NCBI GenBank assembly: GCA_001801215.1
Contig: MGXA01000079.1
Location: 1 to 41,952, forward strand
Direction: 5' to 3'
Source of the DNA: Gallionellales bacterium RIFCSPLOWO2_02_FULL_59_110
GTDB lineage: Bacteria; Pseudomonadota; Gammaproteobacteria; Burkholderiales; Gallionellaceae
DNA: 41,952 nucleotides
In this document: positions 17,132-25,218 of the stretch, in pieces
How positions within the stretch are numbered: position 1 is the stretch's first letter
How the letters are laid out: each line of letters begins with the position of its first letter
Notes under the pieces: generated by a model
What the model was told of the DNA's origin: nothing
Databases searched by the model: none
The model's input: only the letters and a program-made list of their open reading frames with translations
Made by a program: the position numbers and the translations under genes

Positions 17132-18142
17132 ATGAACTCGATAACGGCAAAGAACGGATTTATCCCGGAGAGAATTGCGGACAGAATCTGGGACAGCATC
17201 AAATCCGGCCTGATTCTGGTCGACGGAGAGGGCAAAATTATGTTGTGGAACGACTGGATTGCCCAGCACAGCGGCATTCCGGCCGAATTTGCGTTGAACC
17301 ACTTTCTCGGATCGTTATTCCCCGAAGGGCTGACCGCCTCCTTCAAGGTTGCCCTGAAGAACGTGCTGCAATACAAGCTGCCGATTGTCCTTTCCAACGC
17401 GCTGCATCGTTCGCCATTGCCGCTTTACCCTTTGCCGGTCACGCAGCATATGCAGGAGCGCTTGCAACAATCCATCGTCATCACACCCATCGTCACCGGC
17501 GAAGAAAAGCATCTCTGCCTGATTCAGATTACCGATGCCACCTTGTCCATCAATCGTGAACGGGTCCTGAAATCGCACTCCGAACGGCTCAGCCAGGAGG
17601 CCATCACCGATGCATTGACCGGCGCATACAACCGGCGTTTTTTTGGCGAACGCTTCACTGCCGAGTTTGGCCGCGCACAGCGGCAGAATATTCCGCTTTC
17701 CCTGATCATGCTGGACGTGGACTACTTCAAGTACTACAACGACAGCTATGGGCACCCGGCCGGCGACAAGGTGCTGATTTCCGTTGCCAGGGCGCTCAAA
17801 TCGCAATTGAACCGCCCGACTGACGTGGTGGTGCGTTATGGCGGCGAAGAATTCGCCGTCATTCTGCCCGATTCCGGGTCGGAGGGAAGCCAGATCGTTG
17901 CGGAAAGATTGCGTGCCGCCGTTTCCAACCTGAATATCCCGCATCGCGAATCGAAGATTGCCGACCGCGTTACGGCCAGCGTCGGGATCGCCACCTGTCA
18001 GCCTGATACCGACTGCAACATGGCCTGTTTCCTGGAAACAGCGGATACTGCTCTTTACAGCGCCAAGCACGGTGGGCGGAATTGCGTGCGCCACCTTCTC
18101 ACCTCCGATTGTGGCAGGCCCTGCCCGCCCGGCACACCGTAA
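17132..18142 (+). CDS. PAS-GGDEF diguanylate cyclase
   Basis: This enzyme makes cyclic di-GMP from two GTP. The N-terminal part (about residues 15-140) looks like a PAS domain (SGLILVDGEGKIMLWNDWI). A short helix leads to the GGDEF domain from about residue 158 (DALTGAYNRRFF). The active-site signature is GGEEF at 237-241, and the allosteric I-site RxxD is present as RPTD at 228-231, five residues before it, so product inhibition is expected. There is no membrane segment. It is the third gene of the receiver-CheC-cyclase operon, which links receiver phosphorylation to c-di-GMP output by context. Confidence 0.93.
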   Translation: MNSITAKNGFIPERIADRIWDSIKSGLILVDGEGKIMLWNDWIAQHSGIPAEFALNHFLGSLFPEGLTASFKVALKNVLQYKLPIVLSNALHRSPLPLYPLPVTQHMQERLQQSIVITPIVTGEEKHLCLIQITDATLSINRERVLKSHSERLSQEAITDALTGAYNRRFFGERFTAEFGRAQRQNIPLSLIMLDVDYFKYYNDSYGHPAGDKVLISVARALKSQLNRPTDVVVRYGGEEFAVILPDSGSEGSQIVAERLRAAVSNLNIPHRESKIADRVTASVGIATCQPDTDCNMACFLETADTALYSAKHGGRNCVRHLLTSDCGRPCPPGTP

Positions 18143-18266
18143 GCGAGTCCATCGGAGGATAACGGATTGGCCCGATGCTTGCCTTTGCCGCATTTTTTGA
18201 CAAAAATGGCACGGCGCGCTCAAAAAGCGCCGGATTTCCATCGAACCCTTAAACTGAAGGAACTTC

Positions 18267-19694
18267 ATGTCTCTCCCCACAGGAAAAAAACCATCCAGAA
18301 CGGCAAGAAAAACCAATACCAAGCTGTTCGTGCTGGACACCAACGTATTGCTGCATGACCCGACCAGCCTGTTCCGCTTCGAGGAACATGACATCTGCCT
18401 GCCGATGTTCGTATTGGAAGAACTGGACAACAAGAAAAAGGGCATGACCGAAGTGGCGCGCAACGCGCGCCAGGCGAGCCGCTTCCTCGACGAGATCGTC
18501 AGCGACGCGCCGCACAAAATAGAGGAAGGCATCGCGCTCGAATCCGCCGCGCACAAGAACTGCACCGGACGATTGTTCCTGCAGACCAGCTTCATCAAAC
18601 ACGAACTCCCGCAGCACCTGGAATTGGGCAAGGCGGACAACGCGATCCTCGGCGTGGTCATCGGCCTGCTGAAACTGCACCCGCAACGCGTGGTGATCCT
18701 GGTCTCCAAGGACATCAACATGCGCATCAAGGCGCGCGCGCTGGGCCTGGAGGCGCAGGATTATTTCAACGACAAGGTGCTGGAAGACACCGACCTGCTC
18801 TACACCGGCGTGCTGCAATTGCCTGAGGACTTCTGGGACAGGCATGGCAAGGACATGAAGTCGTGGCAGAAGGAAGGCCACACCTATTACCAGATACGCG
18901 GCCCGCTGTGCGCGGCGTTTTTCGTCAACCAGTTCGTCTATCAGGAAAGCGGCACGCCGTTCTATGCCGTGGTGCTGGAACAGGACGAGAAAACCGCCTT
19001 GCTGCGCACGCTGACCGATTACACGCACAGTAAGAACAACGTGTGGGGCATCACCGCGCGCAACCGCGAGCAGAATTTCGTGCTCAACCTGCTGATGGAT
19101 CCGGAGATCGATTTCGTCACGCTGCTCGGCCAGGCGGGCACTGGCAAGACCCTGCTGACCCTGGCGGCAGGATTGCTGCAAACCCTGGAAACCAAGCTGT
19201 ATTCTGAAATCATCATCACCCGCGTAACGGTTCCGGTGGGCGAAGACATCGGTTTCCTGCCCGGCACCGAAGAAGAAAAAATGACGCCGTGGATGGGCGC
19301 GCTGGAGGACAACATGGACGTGCTGAACAAGTCCGAGGAGGACGGCGGCGACTGGGGCCGCGCCGCCACGCGCGACCTGATCCGCTCGCGCGTCAAGGTC
19401 AAGTCGCTCAACTTCATGCGCGGGCGCACTTTTCTCAACAAATACGTCATCATCGACGAGGCGCAGAACCTCACTCCGAAGCAGATGAAGACGCTGGTGA
19501 CGCGCGCCGGCCCCGGCACCAAGGTGGTGTGCATGGGCAACATCGCGCAGATCGACACGCCCTACCTCACCGAGGGCAGCTCCGGCCTGACCTATGTGGT
19601 GGATCGCTTCAAGGGCTGGGCGCACGGCGGCCACGTCACGCTGATGCGCGGCGAGCGCTCGCGGCTGGCGGATTATGCGGGCGAGGTTCTTTAA
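18267..19694 (+). CDS. PhoH-family ATPase with N-terminal PIN domain
   Basis: This is a fused PIN ribonuclease-like domain (about residues 18-160, first acidic residue in FVLDTNVLL) and PhoH ATPase domain (about 265-475), the PhoH2/YlaK architecture, thought to unwind and cut RNA. The Walker A motif is GQAGTGKTLL near residues 288-297, and Walker B is YVIIDEAQNL near 392-401. ATG 18267 has AAGGA 6 bp upstream. The 475-residue length is normal. A large opposite-strand frame covers the gene but is only a shadow. Downstream lies the CACAGAG inverted repeat and then msrB. Confidence 0.93.
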   Translation: MSLPTGKKPSRTARKTNTKLFVLDTNVLLHDPTSLFRFEEHDICLPMFVLEELDNKKKGMTEVARNARQASRFLDEIVSDAPHKIEEGIALESAAHKNCTGRLFLQTSFIKHELPQHLELGKADNAILGVVIGLLKLHPQRVVILVSKDINMRIKARALGLEAQDYFNDKVLEDTDLLYTGVLQLPEDFWDRHGKDMKSWQKEGHTYYQIRGPLCAAFFVNQFVYQESGTPFYAVVLEQDEKTALLRTLTDYTHSKNNVWGITARNREQNFVLNLLMDPEIDFVTLLGQAGTGKTLLTLAAGLLQTLETKLYSEIIITRVTVPVGEDIGFLPGTEEEKMTPWMGALEDNMDVLNKSEEDGGDWGRAATRDLIRSRVKVKSLNFMRGRTFLNKYVIIDEAQNLTPKQMKTLVTRAGPGTKVVCMGNIAQIDTPYLTEGSSGLTYVVDRFKGWAHGGHVTLMRGERSRLADYAGEVL

Positions 19695-19706
19695 AACCGC
19701 AATCTT

Positions 19707-19794
19707 AGCCACAGAGATCACAGAGCGCACAGAGAAAGGCAAATCATGTTAAATCGTTATGTTTTTCTCTGTAATCTCTGTGTGCTCTGTGGCC
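19707..19794. repeat. CACAGAG-unit inverted repeat, copy 1
   Basis: The left arm (19707-19737) has three CACAGAG units at 8-10 bp spacing (GCCACAGAGATCACAGAG...). The right arm (19763-19794) is its near-complement, ending CTCTGTGTGCTCTGTGGC. The arms are 25 bp apart and fill the phoH-msrB gap. Copies lie at 22579-22709 and 37510-37622. Confidence 0.85.
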
Positions 19795-19816
19795 AATTGT
19801 TTTTCAAAGTCACTTA

Positions 19817-20212
19817 ATGACCACACCAATTACAAAATCCGATGCCGAATGGCGCGAGGGACTTACGCAGGAGCAATACGATGTGTGCCGCCAGTGCGGC
19901 ACCGAACCGGCTTTCAGCGGCGCGTACTGGGATTGCCATGATGCCGGAATCTATCGCTGCGTATGCTGCGGTGCCGCATTGTTCGATTCGGAAACCAAGT
20001 TCGATTCCGGCTCGGGGTGGCCGAGTTTTTCGCAACCATATAAACCTGAAAATGTCATGTCGCGAGCCGACGCCAGCCACGGTGCGCAACGCGTGGAAGT
20101 GCTCTGCAAGCAATGCGGCGCGCACCTCGGGCATATCTTCCCGGACGGCCCACCGCCCACCGGCCTGCGCTTTTGCATCAACTCCACCGCGCTCGCGCTT
20201 GACCGGAGTTGA
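19817..20212 (+). CDS. msrB: Peptide methionine-(R)-S-oxide reductase
   Basis: The enzyme reduces the R-epimer of methionine sulfoxide in proteins, part of oxidative damage repair in the cytosol. The product has 131 residues. The structural zinc pairs are C48-x2-C51 and C97-x2-C100. The catalytic Cys is C120 in RFCINS, and the substrate-pocket motif GWPSF is present. The common recycling Cys position (GCGWPSF) is Ser here (GSGWPSF). Instead there are two extra cysteines, C24 and C27, in VCRQCGTEPAF, a region known to hold the resolving Cys in some MsrB enzymes. There is no signal peptide, and the start has no strong ribosome site. Confidence 0.93.
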   Translation: MTTPITKSDAEWREGLTQEQYDVCRQCGTEPAFSGAYWDCHDAGIYRCVCCGAALFDSETKFDSGSGWPSFSQPYKPENVMSRADASHGAQRVEVLCKQCGAHLGHIFPDGPPPTGLRFCINSTALALDRS

Positions 20213-20243
20213 TGGGTATCGCTACGCTCAACCCATCCTACGA
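20211..20243 (+). repeat. Short palindromic repeat after msrB
   Basis: GATGGGT (20211-20217) pairs with ACCCATC (20231-20237) around ATCGCTACGCTCA and is followed by CTACGA. It starts at the msrB stop codon and looks like a dispersed intergenic repeat rather than a terminator, since no T-tract follows. Confidence 0.5.
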
Positions 20244-20256
20244 CTGAATATTTACC

Positions 20257-20799
20257 ATGAAGTTATTGTTCGACCTGTTCCCCGTCATCCTGTTTTTCAT
20301 TGCTTTCAAGGCGTTCGACATCTACATCGCCACAACAGTCGCCATTACCGCGACCGTCGCGCAGATCGTCTGGACGAAATGGCGGCACGGCAAGATCGAC
20401 GTGATGCTGTGGGTGAGTTTTGCCATCATCGCCGTGTTCGGCGGCGCGACGTTGCTGCTGCATGACGAGACCTTCATCAAGTGGAAGCCGACCGTGCTGT
20501 ATTGGCTGTTCTCCGCCATTCTGCTGGTTTCGAACCTGCTGTTCAAAAAGAATCTGATGCGCTCGCTGCTGCAGGAAAAAATCGCCCTGCCGCTACATGC
20601 CTGGCACCGTCTCAACCTGAGCTGGAGCCTTTTTTTTGCGGCGCTGGGGTTTGTCAACCTGTATGTGGCGTTCAACTATTCCACCGATGCCTGGGTGAAC
20701 TTCAAGCTGTTCGGTTTCACCGGCTTGATGGTGTTGTTCATCCTGCTGCAGAGCATGTGGCTGGCAAAATATGTGGACGATAAGAAGGAAAACAACTGA
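20257..20799 (+). CDS. yciB: YciB/IspZ inner membrane protein (septation protein A)
   Basis: This is an inner-membrane protein of the YciB (formerly IspZ) family, linked to cell envelope synthesis and septation. It has 180 residues with five hydrophobic segments, the usual length. Typical pieces are the N-terminus [14 protein letters not shown], then [26 protein letters not shown] and [14 protein letters not shown]. In many betaproteobacteria it sits near msrB and a YciI or BolA gene, as here with YciI downstream. The 157-bp gap to yciI is filled by two repeat elements. Confidence 0.94.
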   Translation: MKLLFDLFPVILFFIAFKAFDIYIATTVAITATVAQIVWTKWRHGKIDVMLWVSFAIIAVFGGATLLLHDETFIKWKPTVLYWLFSAILLVSNLLFKKNLMRSLLQEKIALPLHAWHRLNLSWSLFFAALGFVNLYVAFNYSTDAWVNFKLFGFTGLMVLFILLQSMWLAKYVDDKKENN

Positions 20800-20826
20800 T
20801 GTTTACCCCCTCCTCAATCCGCTGGA

Positions 20827-20886
20827 TGAAACAACTAGCCATTATTCGATTAGGCTGCAAACAACCGCAGCCAAGTCGCTGGTTAT
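20827..20886 (+). repeat. REP-like hairpin, copy D
   Basis: Head TGAAACAACTAGCCATT is the same as copy C, and the tail is GTCGCTGGTTAT. The stem CGATTAGGCTGC pairs with GCAGCCAAGTCG (one mismatch and one G-U). It lies just after the yciB stop. Confidence 0.85.
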
Positions 20887-20895
20887 TCCGCAGAG

Positions 20896-20935
20896 AGCCC
20901 CTCTCTCTAACTCTCTCCCGCCAGCGGGAGAAAGG
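20896..20935 (+). repeat. CTCTCCC palindromic repeat between yciB and yciI
   Basis: CCCCTCTCTCTAACTCTC then CCGCCAGCGGGAGAAAGG forms a hairpin (CTCCCGC/GCGGGAG). It is the same family as the element embedded in uvrD (33625-33726), where the minus strand reads CCCTCTCCCCAACCCTCTCC. Confidence 0.65.
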
Positions 20936-20957
20936 ACAAACGAGAAAGGCAATTTGA

Positions 20958-21260
20958 ATGTTGTATGCAATCATCGGGAAGGATGTTCCCGACAGCCTGG
21001 AAAAACGCATCGCGGTGCGCCCCGCGCATTTGCTGCGCCTGCAAACGCTCCAGAACGAAGGTCGCCTGCTGCTGGCCGGCCCCTTTCCTGCGATCGATGC
21101 GCTTGATCCGGGTGCGGCAGGCTTCACCGGCAGCCTGATCGTTGCCGAATTTTCATCGTGGCGGGCAGCGCAGGAATGGGCCGAGGCCGACCCTTATGTT
21201 GCCACCGGCGTGTTCGGGAAAATTTCCGTGCAACCGTTCAGAAAGGTATTGCCGACATAA
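20958..21260 (+). CDS. YciI-like protein
   Basis: This is a 100-residue ferredoxin-like-fold protein of the YciI/YCII family. Family features are the opening [13 protein letters not shown], the His of RPAHLLRL, the [11 protein letters not shown] segment and the C-terminal [14 protein letters not shown]. YciI proteins are small possible enzymes with a conserved His-Asp pair; the reaction is unknown. ATG 20958 is preceded by an A/G-rich stretch (GAAAGG about 9 bp away). It probably belongs with yciB in order, although the repeats in between make co-transcription uncertain. Confidence 0.9.
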   Translation: MLYAIIGKDVPDSLEKRIAVRPAHLLRLQTLQNEGRLLLAGPFPAIDALDPGAAGFTGSLIVAEFSSWRAAQEWAEADPYVATGVFGKISVQPFRKVLPT

Positions 21261-21454
21261 ATGCGCGCTCCGGCAGCAGCCATTTCCGGTCGCATATTGT
21301 CCCCGCCCAGCCCGCCGGAAAATCACGATGGTGCGACCGTATGATATATTATGCACCGCGAGATTTGCCGGGGCTTGAAATACGCGCCGCAAACCTACAG
21401 GTGTGTACACAGGACGAAATCCGATTAACCTAATCTACTTGAAGAGGATTGAAC

Positions 21455-22240
21455 ATGATGAAATATGAAAAATTTGCGGTACTGGCCATCCTGGGCGCGC
21501 TGGCGATCAATCCCGCCTTTGCCGAAGACAAGTCTGCAGCTCTGGTGAACGGCGTTTCCATCCCGCAATCGCGCGTCGACATGCGCGTCAAGGCCGCCAC
21601 CGCACAAGGCCAGCCGGACAGTCCGGATATGCGCAAGGCGATCCGCGAAGACCTGATCAATATTGAATTATTGGCCCAGGAAGCTGCAAAACTCGGGTTG
21701 AACAAAGATACCGACGTGATCCAGCAAATCGAACTGGCCAAGCAACAGGTGCTGGCTGGCGCGTACGTGCAGGACTACACCAAGAAACACCCGATCGGCG
21801 AAGATCAGCTCAAACAGGAATACGACAAGCTGAAAACCAAGATGGGCGACAAGGAATACAACGCCCGCCACATCCTGGTGGAAACCGAAGCCGAAGCCAA
21901 AGACATCATTGCGCAACTGGGCAAGAAGGCCAAATTCGAGAAGCTTGCCGAGAAATCCAAGGACACCGGCTCCGCCCAACGTGGCGGCGAATTGGGCTGG
22001 GCAGTGCCGAGCACTTACGTTCCGGAATTTTCCAATGCGATGCTCAACCTGAAAAAGGGCGAATACACCAAGCAGCCGGTGCAGTCGCAATTCGGCTGGC
22101 ATGTTATCAGGCTGGACGATATGCGCGACATGAAGGCACCGCCGTTTGAAAACGTCAAACCGCAACTGCAACAACGCATGCAGCAGCAATCCATCCAAAA
22201 GGCAATTGGCGACCTACGCGCCAAGGCCAAGATCGAATAG
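21455..22240 (+). CDS. Periplasmic parvulin-type peptidyl-prolyl isomerase
   Basis: This PpiC/SurA-like foldase should act on unfolded outer-membrane or periplasmic proteins. The start is ATG 21455, with GAGG 7 bp upstream (TTG 21449 is less likely). A signal peptide of about 24 residues ends NPAFAEDKS. An N-terminal SurA-like helical chaperone part (residues 25-130) precedes one parvulin domain (about 131-225) marked by NARHILVETEAEA, GGELGWAVPS and QFGWHVIRLDD. The 261-residue length matches other one-domain members. A strong terminator follows 17 bp after the stop, so it is probably a single-gene unit with the promoter in 21261-21440. Confidence 0.93.
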   Translation: MMKYEKFAVLAILGALAINPAFAEDKSAALVNGVSIPQSRVDMRVKAATAQGQPDSPDMRKAIREDLINIELLAQEAAKLGLNKDTDVIQQIELAKQQVLAGAYVQDYTKKHPIGEDQLKQEYDKLKTKMGDKEYNARHILVETEAEAKDIIAQLGKKAKFEKLAEKSKDTGSAQRGGELGWAVPSTYVPEFSNAMLNLKKGEYTKQPVQSQFGWHVIRLDDMRDMKAPPFENVKPQLQQRMQQQSIQKAIGDLRAKAKIE

Positions 22241-22255
22241 ATCTGACCCGACCTC

Positions 22256-22286
22256 GCAAAAAGGCGGCCCAATGGCCGCCTTTTTT
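22256..22286 (+). terminator. Rho-independent terminator of the parvulin gene
   Basis: A perfect stem GGCGGCC/GGCCGCC with loop CAAT is flanked by AAAAA upstream and TTTTTT downstream. This is a textbook intrinsic terminator and may act in both directions. Confidence 0.92.
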
Positions 22287-22363
22287 GTTGCCAGATATTC
22301 CTGCCCCTCGCCCCAACGGACCAACCTAAGCCGGACGAGCCGGAACCAAAATGTAGGTCGGGC

Positions 22364-22413
22364 TTAACCGGCGACTTGGCTACCATATTTTTGCGGCCTA
22401 GTCGTATGGCTAT
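22364..22413 (-). repeat. REP-like hairpin, copy E (reverse strand)
   Basis: Read on the minus strand it is AGCCATACGACTAGGCCGC ... AGCCAAGTCGCCGGTTAA, matching the family head AGCCATTCGACTAGG and tail GTCGCTGGTTA. It is the only reverse-oriented copy seen. Confidence 0.75.
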
Positions 22414-22451
22414 GCAAAGCCTGCCCGACATGGTGGGCGGCACCCGCAAGG

Positions 22452-22509
22452 GGTAGGCCGTGGGTTGTAAGGGGCTGAAGCCCCAACAACACACACAGCC
22501 CACCCTACG
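22452..22509. repeat. GTAGG/CCTAC palindrome with inner GGGGCT hairpin
   Basis: GGTAGGCCGTGGG (22452-22464) pairs imperfectly with CCCACCCTAC (about 22499-22508). Inside is a tight hairpin GGGGCTGAAGCCCC (22471-22484). The nested stems suggest another dispersed element. Confidence 0.6.
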
Positions 22510-22578
22510 CTTTCGTTGCAAAATTCTTGTCATGTTTTGACATCATTTGACCGGTAAGAGACTAAAAACCTCAATTCA

Positions 22579-22709
22579 AGCCACAGAGAACACAGAGCAC
22601 ACAGAGAAATCGGCAGTGTTGCACATTTCCACGGCACACCAAAGAGGTGAATCAATTTCCGGGTTCAAGCACTTGCTTTTACTCTGTGATCTCTGTGTTC
22701 TCTGTGGCT
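22579..22709. repeat. CACAGAG-unit inverted repeat, copy 2
   Basis: The left arm AGCCACAGAGAACACAGAG... (22579-22608) pairs with a right arm that ends CTCTGTGTTCTCTGTGGCT (22681-22709). They are separated by 72 bp of unrelated sequence. The arms match copy 1 closely, but the spacer differs in length and content. Confidence 0.85.
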
Positions 22710-22801
22710 AACAGAATTTTTGAGGATTAAAAATTCCCTGAAGGGTGCCGATAATCAATTCAAGGGTTGAAGAAACCGACGAAACTAAAGCGAGGTGTGC
22801 C

Positions 22802-22978
22802 ATGATTGCTTTTACTGTATTGGGATTTGTGATCGAAAGCGGGAAATATCTCGATTTGCATCTTGATATCTTCGCCGAATCGCCGATAGACGCCATGGAA
22901 AAAGCACGAAGGCAGCATTCCAATCTGGTGGTGTCGAATATAAGCAGGGCATCCACGGGAAGCCTCATTGATTACTGA
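22802..22978 (+). CDS. Small hypothetical protein, 58 residues
   Basis: I do not recognise this protein. ATG 22802 has GAGG about 8 bp upstream, which decides this start over the longer open frame to 22745. The product is soluble and mixed alpha/beta in character (MIAFTVLGFVIESGKYLDL... then ESPIDAMEKARRQHS), with no signal peptide. The pattern strand, D-h-E/A-pair, then AMEKARRQ helix resembles small domains of unknown function that occur singly in proteobacteria. It stands between a repeat-filled gap and the YqaA gene on the other strand. The coding call rests on the ribosome site and composition. Confidence 0.55.
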   Translation: MIAFTVLGFVIESGKYLDLHLDIFAESPIDAMEKARRQHSNLVVSNISRASTGSLIDY

Positions 22979-23143
22979 TGATTCGGGAAAGGCGCACATG
23001 ATTTCCCGGAGGCTCGGGAAAGCCGTGCGGTACCCAACCGGTAAGCTATTCGCCTCCATCGGTGCTATCGCCGCGCTGCTTCTGTCCACGCGGCTTCGTG
23101 GCCGCAAGCTTGCAAAGCCTCGTTCCCGGAGCCGTTAACAGCG

Positions 23144-23575
23144 TTAAACAACGGCGAACGCAACCGCCCAATAGCGCGCGAACTTCCCCAGCGCCATGAA
23201 CAGCGCAGCCTGCCACCAGTTGAGGCGCAGCCAACCAGCAGCGACGCACAGCGCATCGCCAAGCAACGGAACCCAGGCCAGCAGCAACACGGGCGCGCCA
23301 AACTTCCGCAGCTTATCGACGTGCTTGGGCTGCATAGTTTGCGGCAACAGCCAGCCCATGCCGAAACTCACCATGCCGCCCAGGGTGTTGCCGATTGTTG
23401 CAACCGCGAGTGCGCTCCACTGCGTTTCAGGATAAGCCCTGAGCACGCCGAACAGCACAGCTTCCGAGCCACCGGGCAGCAAGGTGGCGGCGAAGAAGCT
23501 GGAAATGAACAGGCCCCACAGACTGAGTTCGCTGGTGAAATATTGGGTGAGAGTATTCAATGCTTTGCCCGACAA
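23144..23575 (-). CDS. YqaA-type DedA/SNARE-associated membrane protein
   Basis: This is a 143-residue inner-membrane protein of the YqaA branch of the DedA (VTT/SNARE-associated) superfamily, probably a lipid or small-solute membrane protein. Family signs are FISSFFAATLLPGGSEAVL, ATIGNTLGGMVSFGMGWLL and the late WVPLLGDALCVAAGWLRLNWW. The start appears to be TTG 23575, with an AGGGG about 9 bp upstream, 14 bp after the lpdA stop. It therefore forms a two-gene operon with lpdA. A functional tie between the two is not obvious. Confidence 0.87.
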   Translation of the reverse strand: MSGKALNTLTQYFTSELSLWGLFISSFFAATLLPGGSEAVLFGVLRAYPETQWSALAVATIGNTLGGMVSFGMGWLLPQTMQPKHVDKLRKFGAPVLLLAWVPLLGDALCVAAGWLRLNWWQAALFMALGKFARYWAVAFAVV

Positions 23576-23589
23576 GCGCCCGCCCCTGC

Positions 23590-25023
23590 CTACCGAGGTT
23601 TTTTCTTCGGCGGCAGCAGATCGGTGATCGTCCCTTCTGCCAGTTCCGCAGCGAATCCTAGCGTTTCCGACAATGTGGGGTGCGGGTGGATGGTCAGGCC
23701 GATGTCTTCCATGTCCGCACCCATTTCCAGCGCGAGCACCGCCTCGGCGATCAGTTCGCCGGCGTTAACGCCGGCGATGCCCGCGCCGAGGATGCGGCGG
23801 GTCTGCGGGTCGAGCAACAGCTTGGTCGCCCCTTCCTCGCGCCCGATGGACAGCGCGCGCCCCGAAGCCGCCCAGGGAAAATTGGCTTTCTCGTATTCGA
23901 TACCCTGTACCTTGGCCTGCGCCTCGGTCAACCCCATCCACGCGATTTCGGGGTCGGTGTAGGCCACCGACGGAATCGCCAGCGGCTCGAAGAACGCCTT
24001 GTGTCCGGCGATGGCTTCCGCCGCCACCTTGCCTTCGTGCACGGCCTTGTGCGCCAGCATCGGTTCGCCGACGATGTCGCCGATGGCAAAGATGTGCGGC
24101 ACGTTGGTGCGCATCTGTTTGTCGACCTGAATAAAACCGCGCTCATTGACTGCGACACCGGCGGTCTCCGCCCCGACATCGCGACCGTTGGGGCGGCGGC
24201 CCACGGCCAACAGCACGCGGTCGTAAAGTTGCGCCTCGGGCGCCTGTTCGCCTTCGAAAAATACTTTCAGCCCGTTTTTTTGCGCTTCGATCTTGCCGAC
24301 CCTGGTCTTCAGATAGATCGCTTCGTAGCATTTCTCGATGCGCTTGTGCAGCGGGCGCACCAGATCGCGATCCGCGCCGGGGATCAGGCCGTCGGCCAGT
24401 TCCACCACGCTGATCTTCGAGCCGAGCGCGTCATACACCGTGGCCATTTCCAGCCCGATAATGCCGCCGCCGACGATCAACATGCGCTGCGGCACATCCT
24501 GAAGTCGTAATGCGCCGGTGGAGTCGATGAGGCGCGGATCGTCATAGGGAAAGCCGGGGATGCTTACCGCGCTGGAACCAGCGGCGATGATCGCGTGATC
24601 GAAACTGATGGTCTTGCTGCCTTCGGCGGTTACAACGACCAAACTGCTGGGGGTGGCGAATTTCGCCTCGCCCTGCACCACCTGCACCTTGCGTTGCCGG
24701 GCCAGCCCTGCCAGCCCTTCGGCAAGCCTGGCGACGACGCTTTCTTTCCAGGCGCGAACCTTGTCGATGTCGATCTTCGGCTTGCCGAAGGCCACGCCGT
24801 GTTGCGCGACCTCTTCCGCTTCGTTGATGACCTTGGCGACATGCAGCAGCGCCTTGGACGGAATGCAACCGACGTTCAGGCACACGCCGCCCAGGCCGGC
24901 GTGGCGTTCCACCAGCACTACCTGCTTGCCAAGATCGGCGGCGCGGAACGCGGCAGTATAGCCGCCGGGGCCGGCGCCCAGCACCAGCACTTCGGCATGT
25001 AAATTTGCCGTGGTTGAATTCAT
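23590..25023 (-). CDS. lpdA: Dihydrolipoyl dehydrogenase (E3)
   Basis: This flavoprotein reoxidises dihydrolipoyl groups of 2-oxo acid dehydrogenases or the glycine cleavage system with NAD+. ATG 25023 is chosen because AGAGGAAAGGG lies just upstream; an earlier start at 25044 lacks one. The FAD motif VLGAGPGGYTAAFRA is near residues 14-28. The redox pair is C48/C53 in GGVCLNVGCIPS. The NAD motif is VGGGIIGLEMA, and the catalytic His-Glu is in HPHPTLSE near the C-terminus. At 477 residues it lacks the N-terminal lipoyl domain found on many betaproteobacterial PDH-linked E3 proteins. No E1 or E2 gene is nearby, so its complex must be coded elsewhere. Confidence 0.95.
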   Translation of the reverse strand: MNSTTANLHAEVLVLGAGPGGYTAAFRAADLGKQVVLVERHAGLGGVCLNVGCIPSKALLHVAKVINEAEEVAQHGVAFGKPKIDIDKVRAWKESVVARLAEGLAGLARQRKVQVVQGEAKFATPSSLVVVTAEGSKTISFDHAIIAAGSSAVSIPGFPYDDPRLIDSTGALRLQDVPQRMLIVGGGIIGLEMATVYDALGSKISVVELADGLIPGADRDLVRPLHKRIEKCYEAIYLKTRVGKIEAQKNGLKVFFEGEQAPEAQLYDRVLLAVGRRPNGRDVGAETAGVAVNERGFIQVDKQMRTNVPHIFAIGDIVGEPMLAHKAVHEGKVAAEAIAGHKAFFEPLAIPSVAYTDPEIAWMGLTEAQAKVQGIEYEKANFPWAASGRALSIGREEGATKLLLDPQTRRILGAGIAGVNAGELIAEAVLALEMGADMEDIGLTIHPHPTLSETLGFAAELAEGTITDLLPPKKKPR

Positions 25024-25218
25024 GTTTTCCCTTTCCTCTGGCAAGATGCTGGAACCCGGTGTAGATACTCTGTTCGGAGCAAGTTTTTTCGCCTTATTTT
25101 TTCATTTGTTAGCGCCGATTGAATATTGACATAGGATGGGTAGCTGGTTCTTGAATCATCAACTATGGATAAGTGTACCAAATATGTGCGGGGAAATACG
25201 CAAGGATGGGGGCGGGCG
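25024..25218. other. Upstream region of lpdA, no gene seen
   Basis: These 195 bp separate lpdA from the transposase remnant. They are AT-richer than the surroundings. No convincing promoter hexamers or coding frame could be fixed by eye; the short opposite frames here are not protein-like. Confidence 0.5.

Larger units (their letters stand above)
22287..22801. other. 515-bp gap made mainly of repeats
   Basis: No coding region of note is seen. It contains the reverse REP-like hairpin (22364-22413), a GTAGG..GTGGG palindrome (22452-22509) and the second CACAGAG inverted repeat (22579-22709). The last 90 bp lead to the 58-codon gene at 22802. Confidence 0.7.

Noticed and set aside
18249-19742. 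497-codon frame opposite the PhoH gene
   Set aside because: Same reason. The PhoH product has all catalytic motifs.
19707-19794. CRISPR-like array in the CACAGAG repeats
   Set aside because: Units are 7 bp with 1-3 bp between them and the arms are inverted; there are no spacers of constant length and no cas genes.
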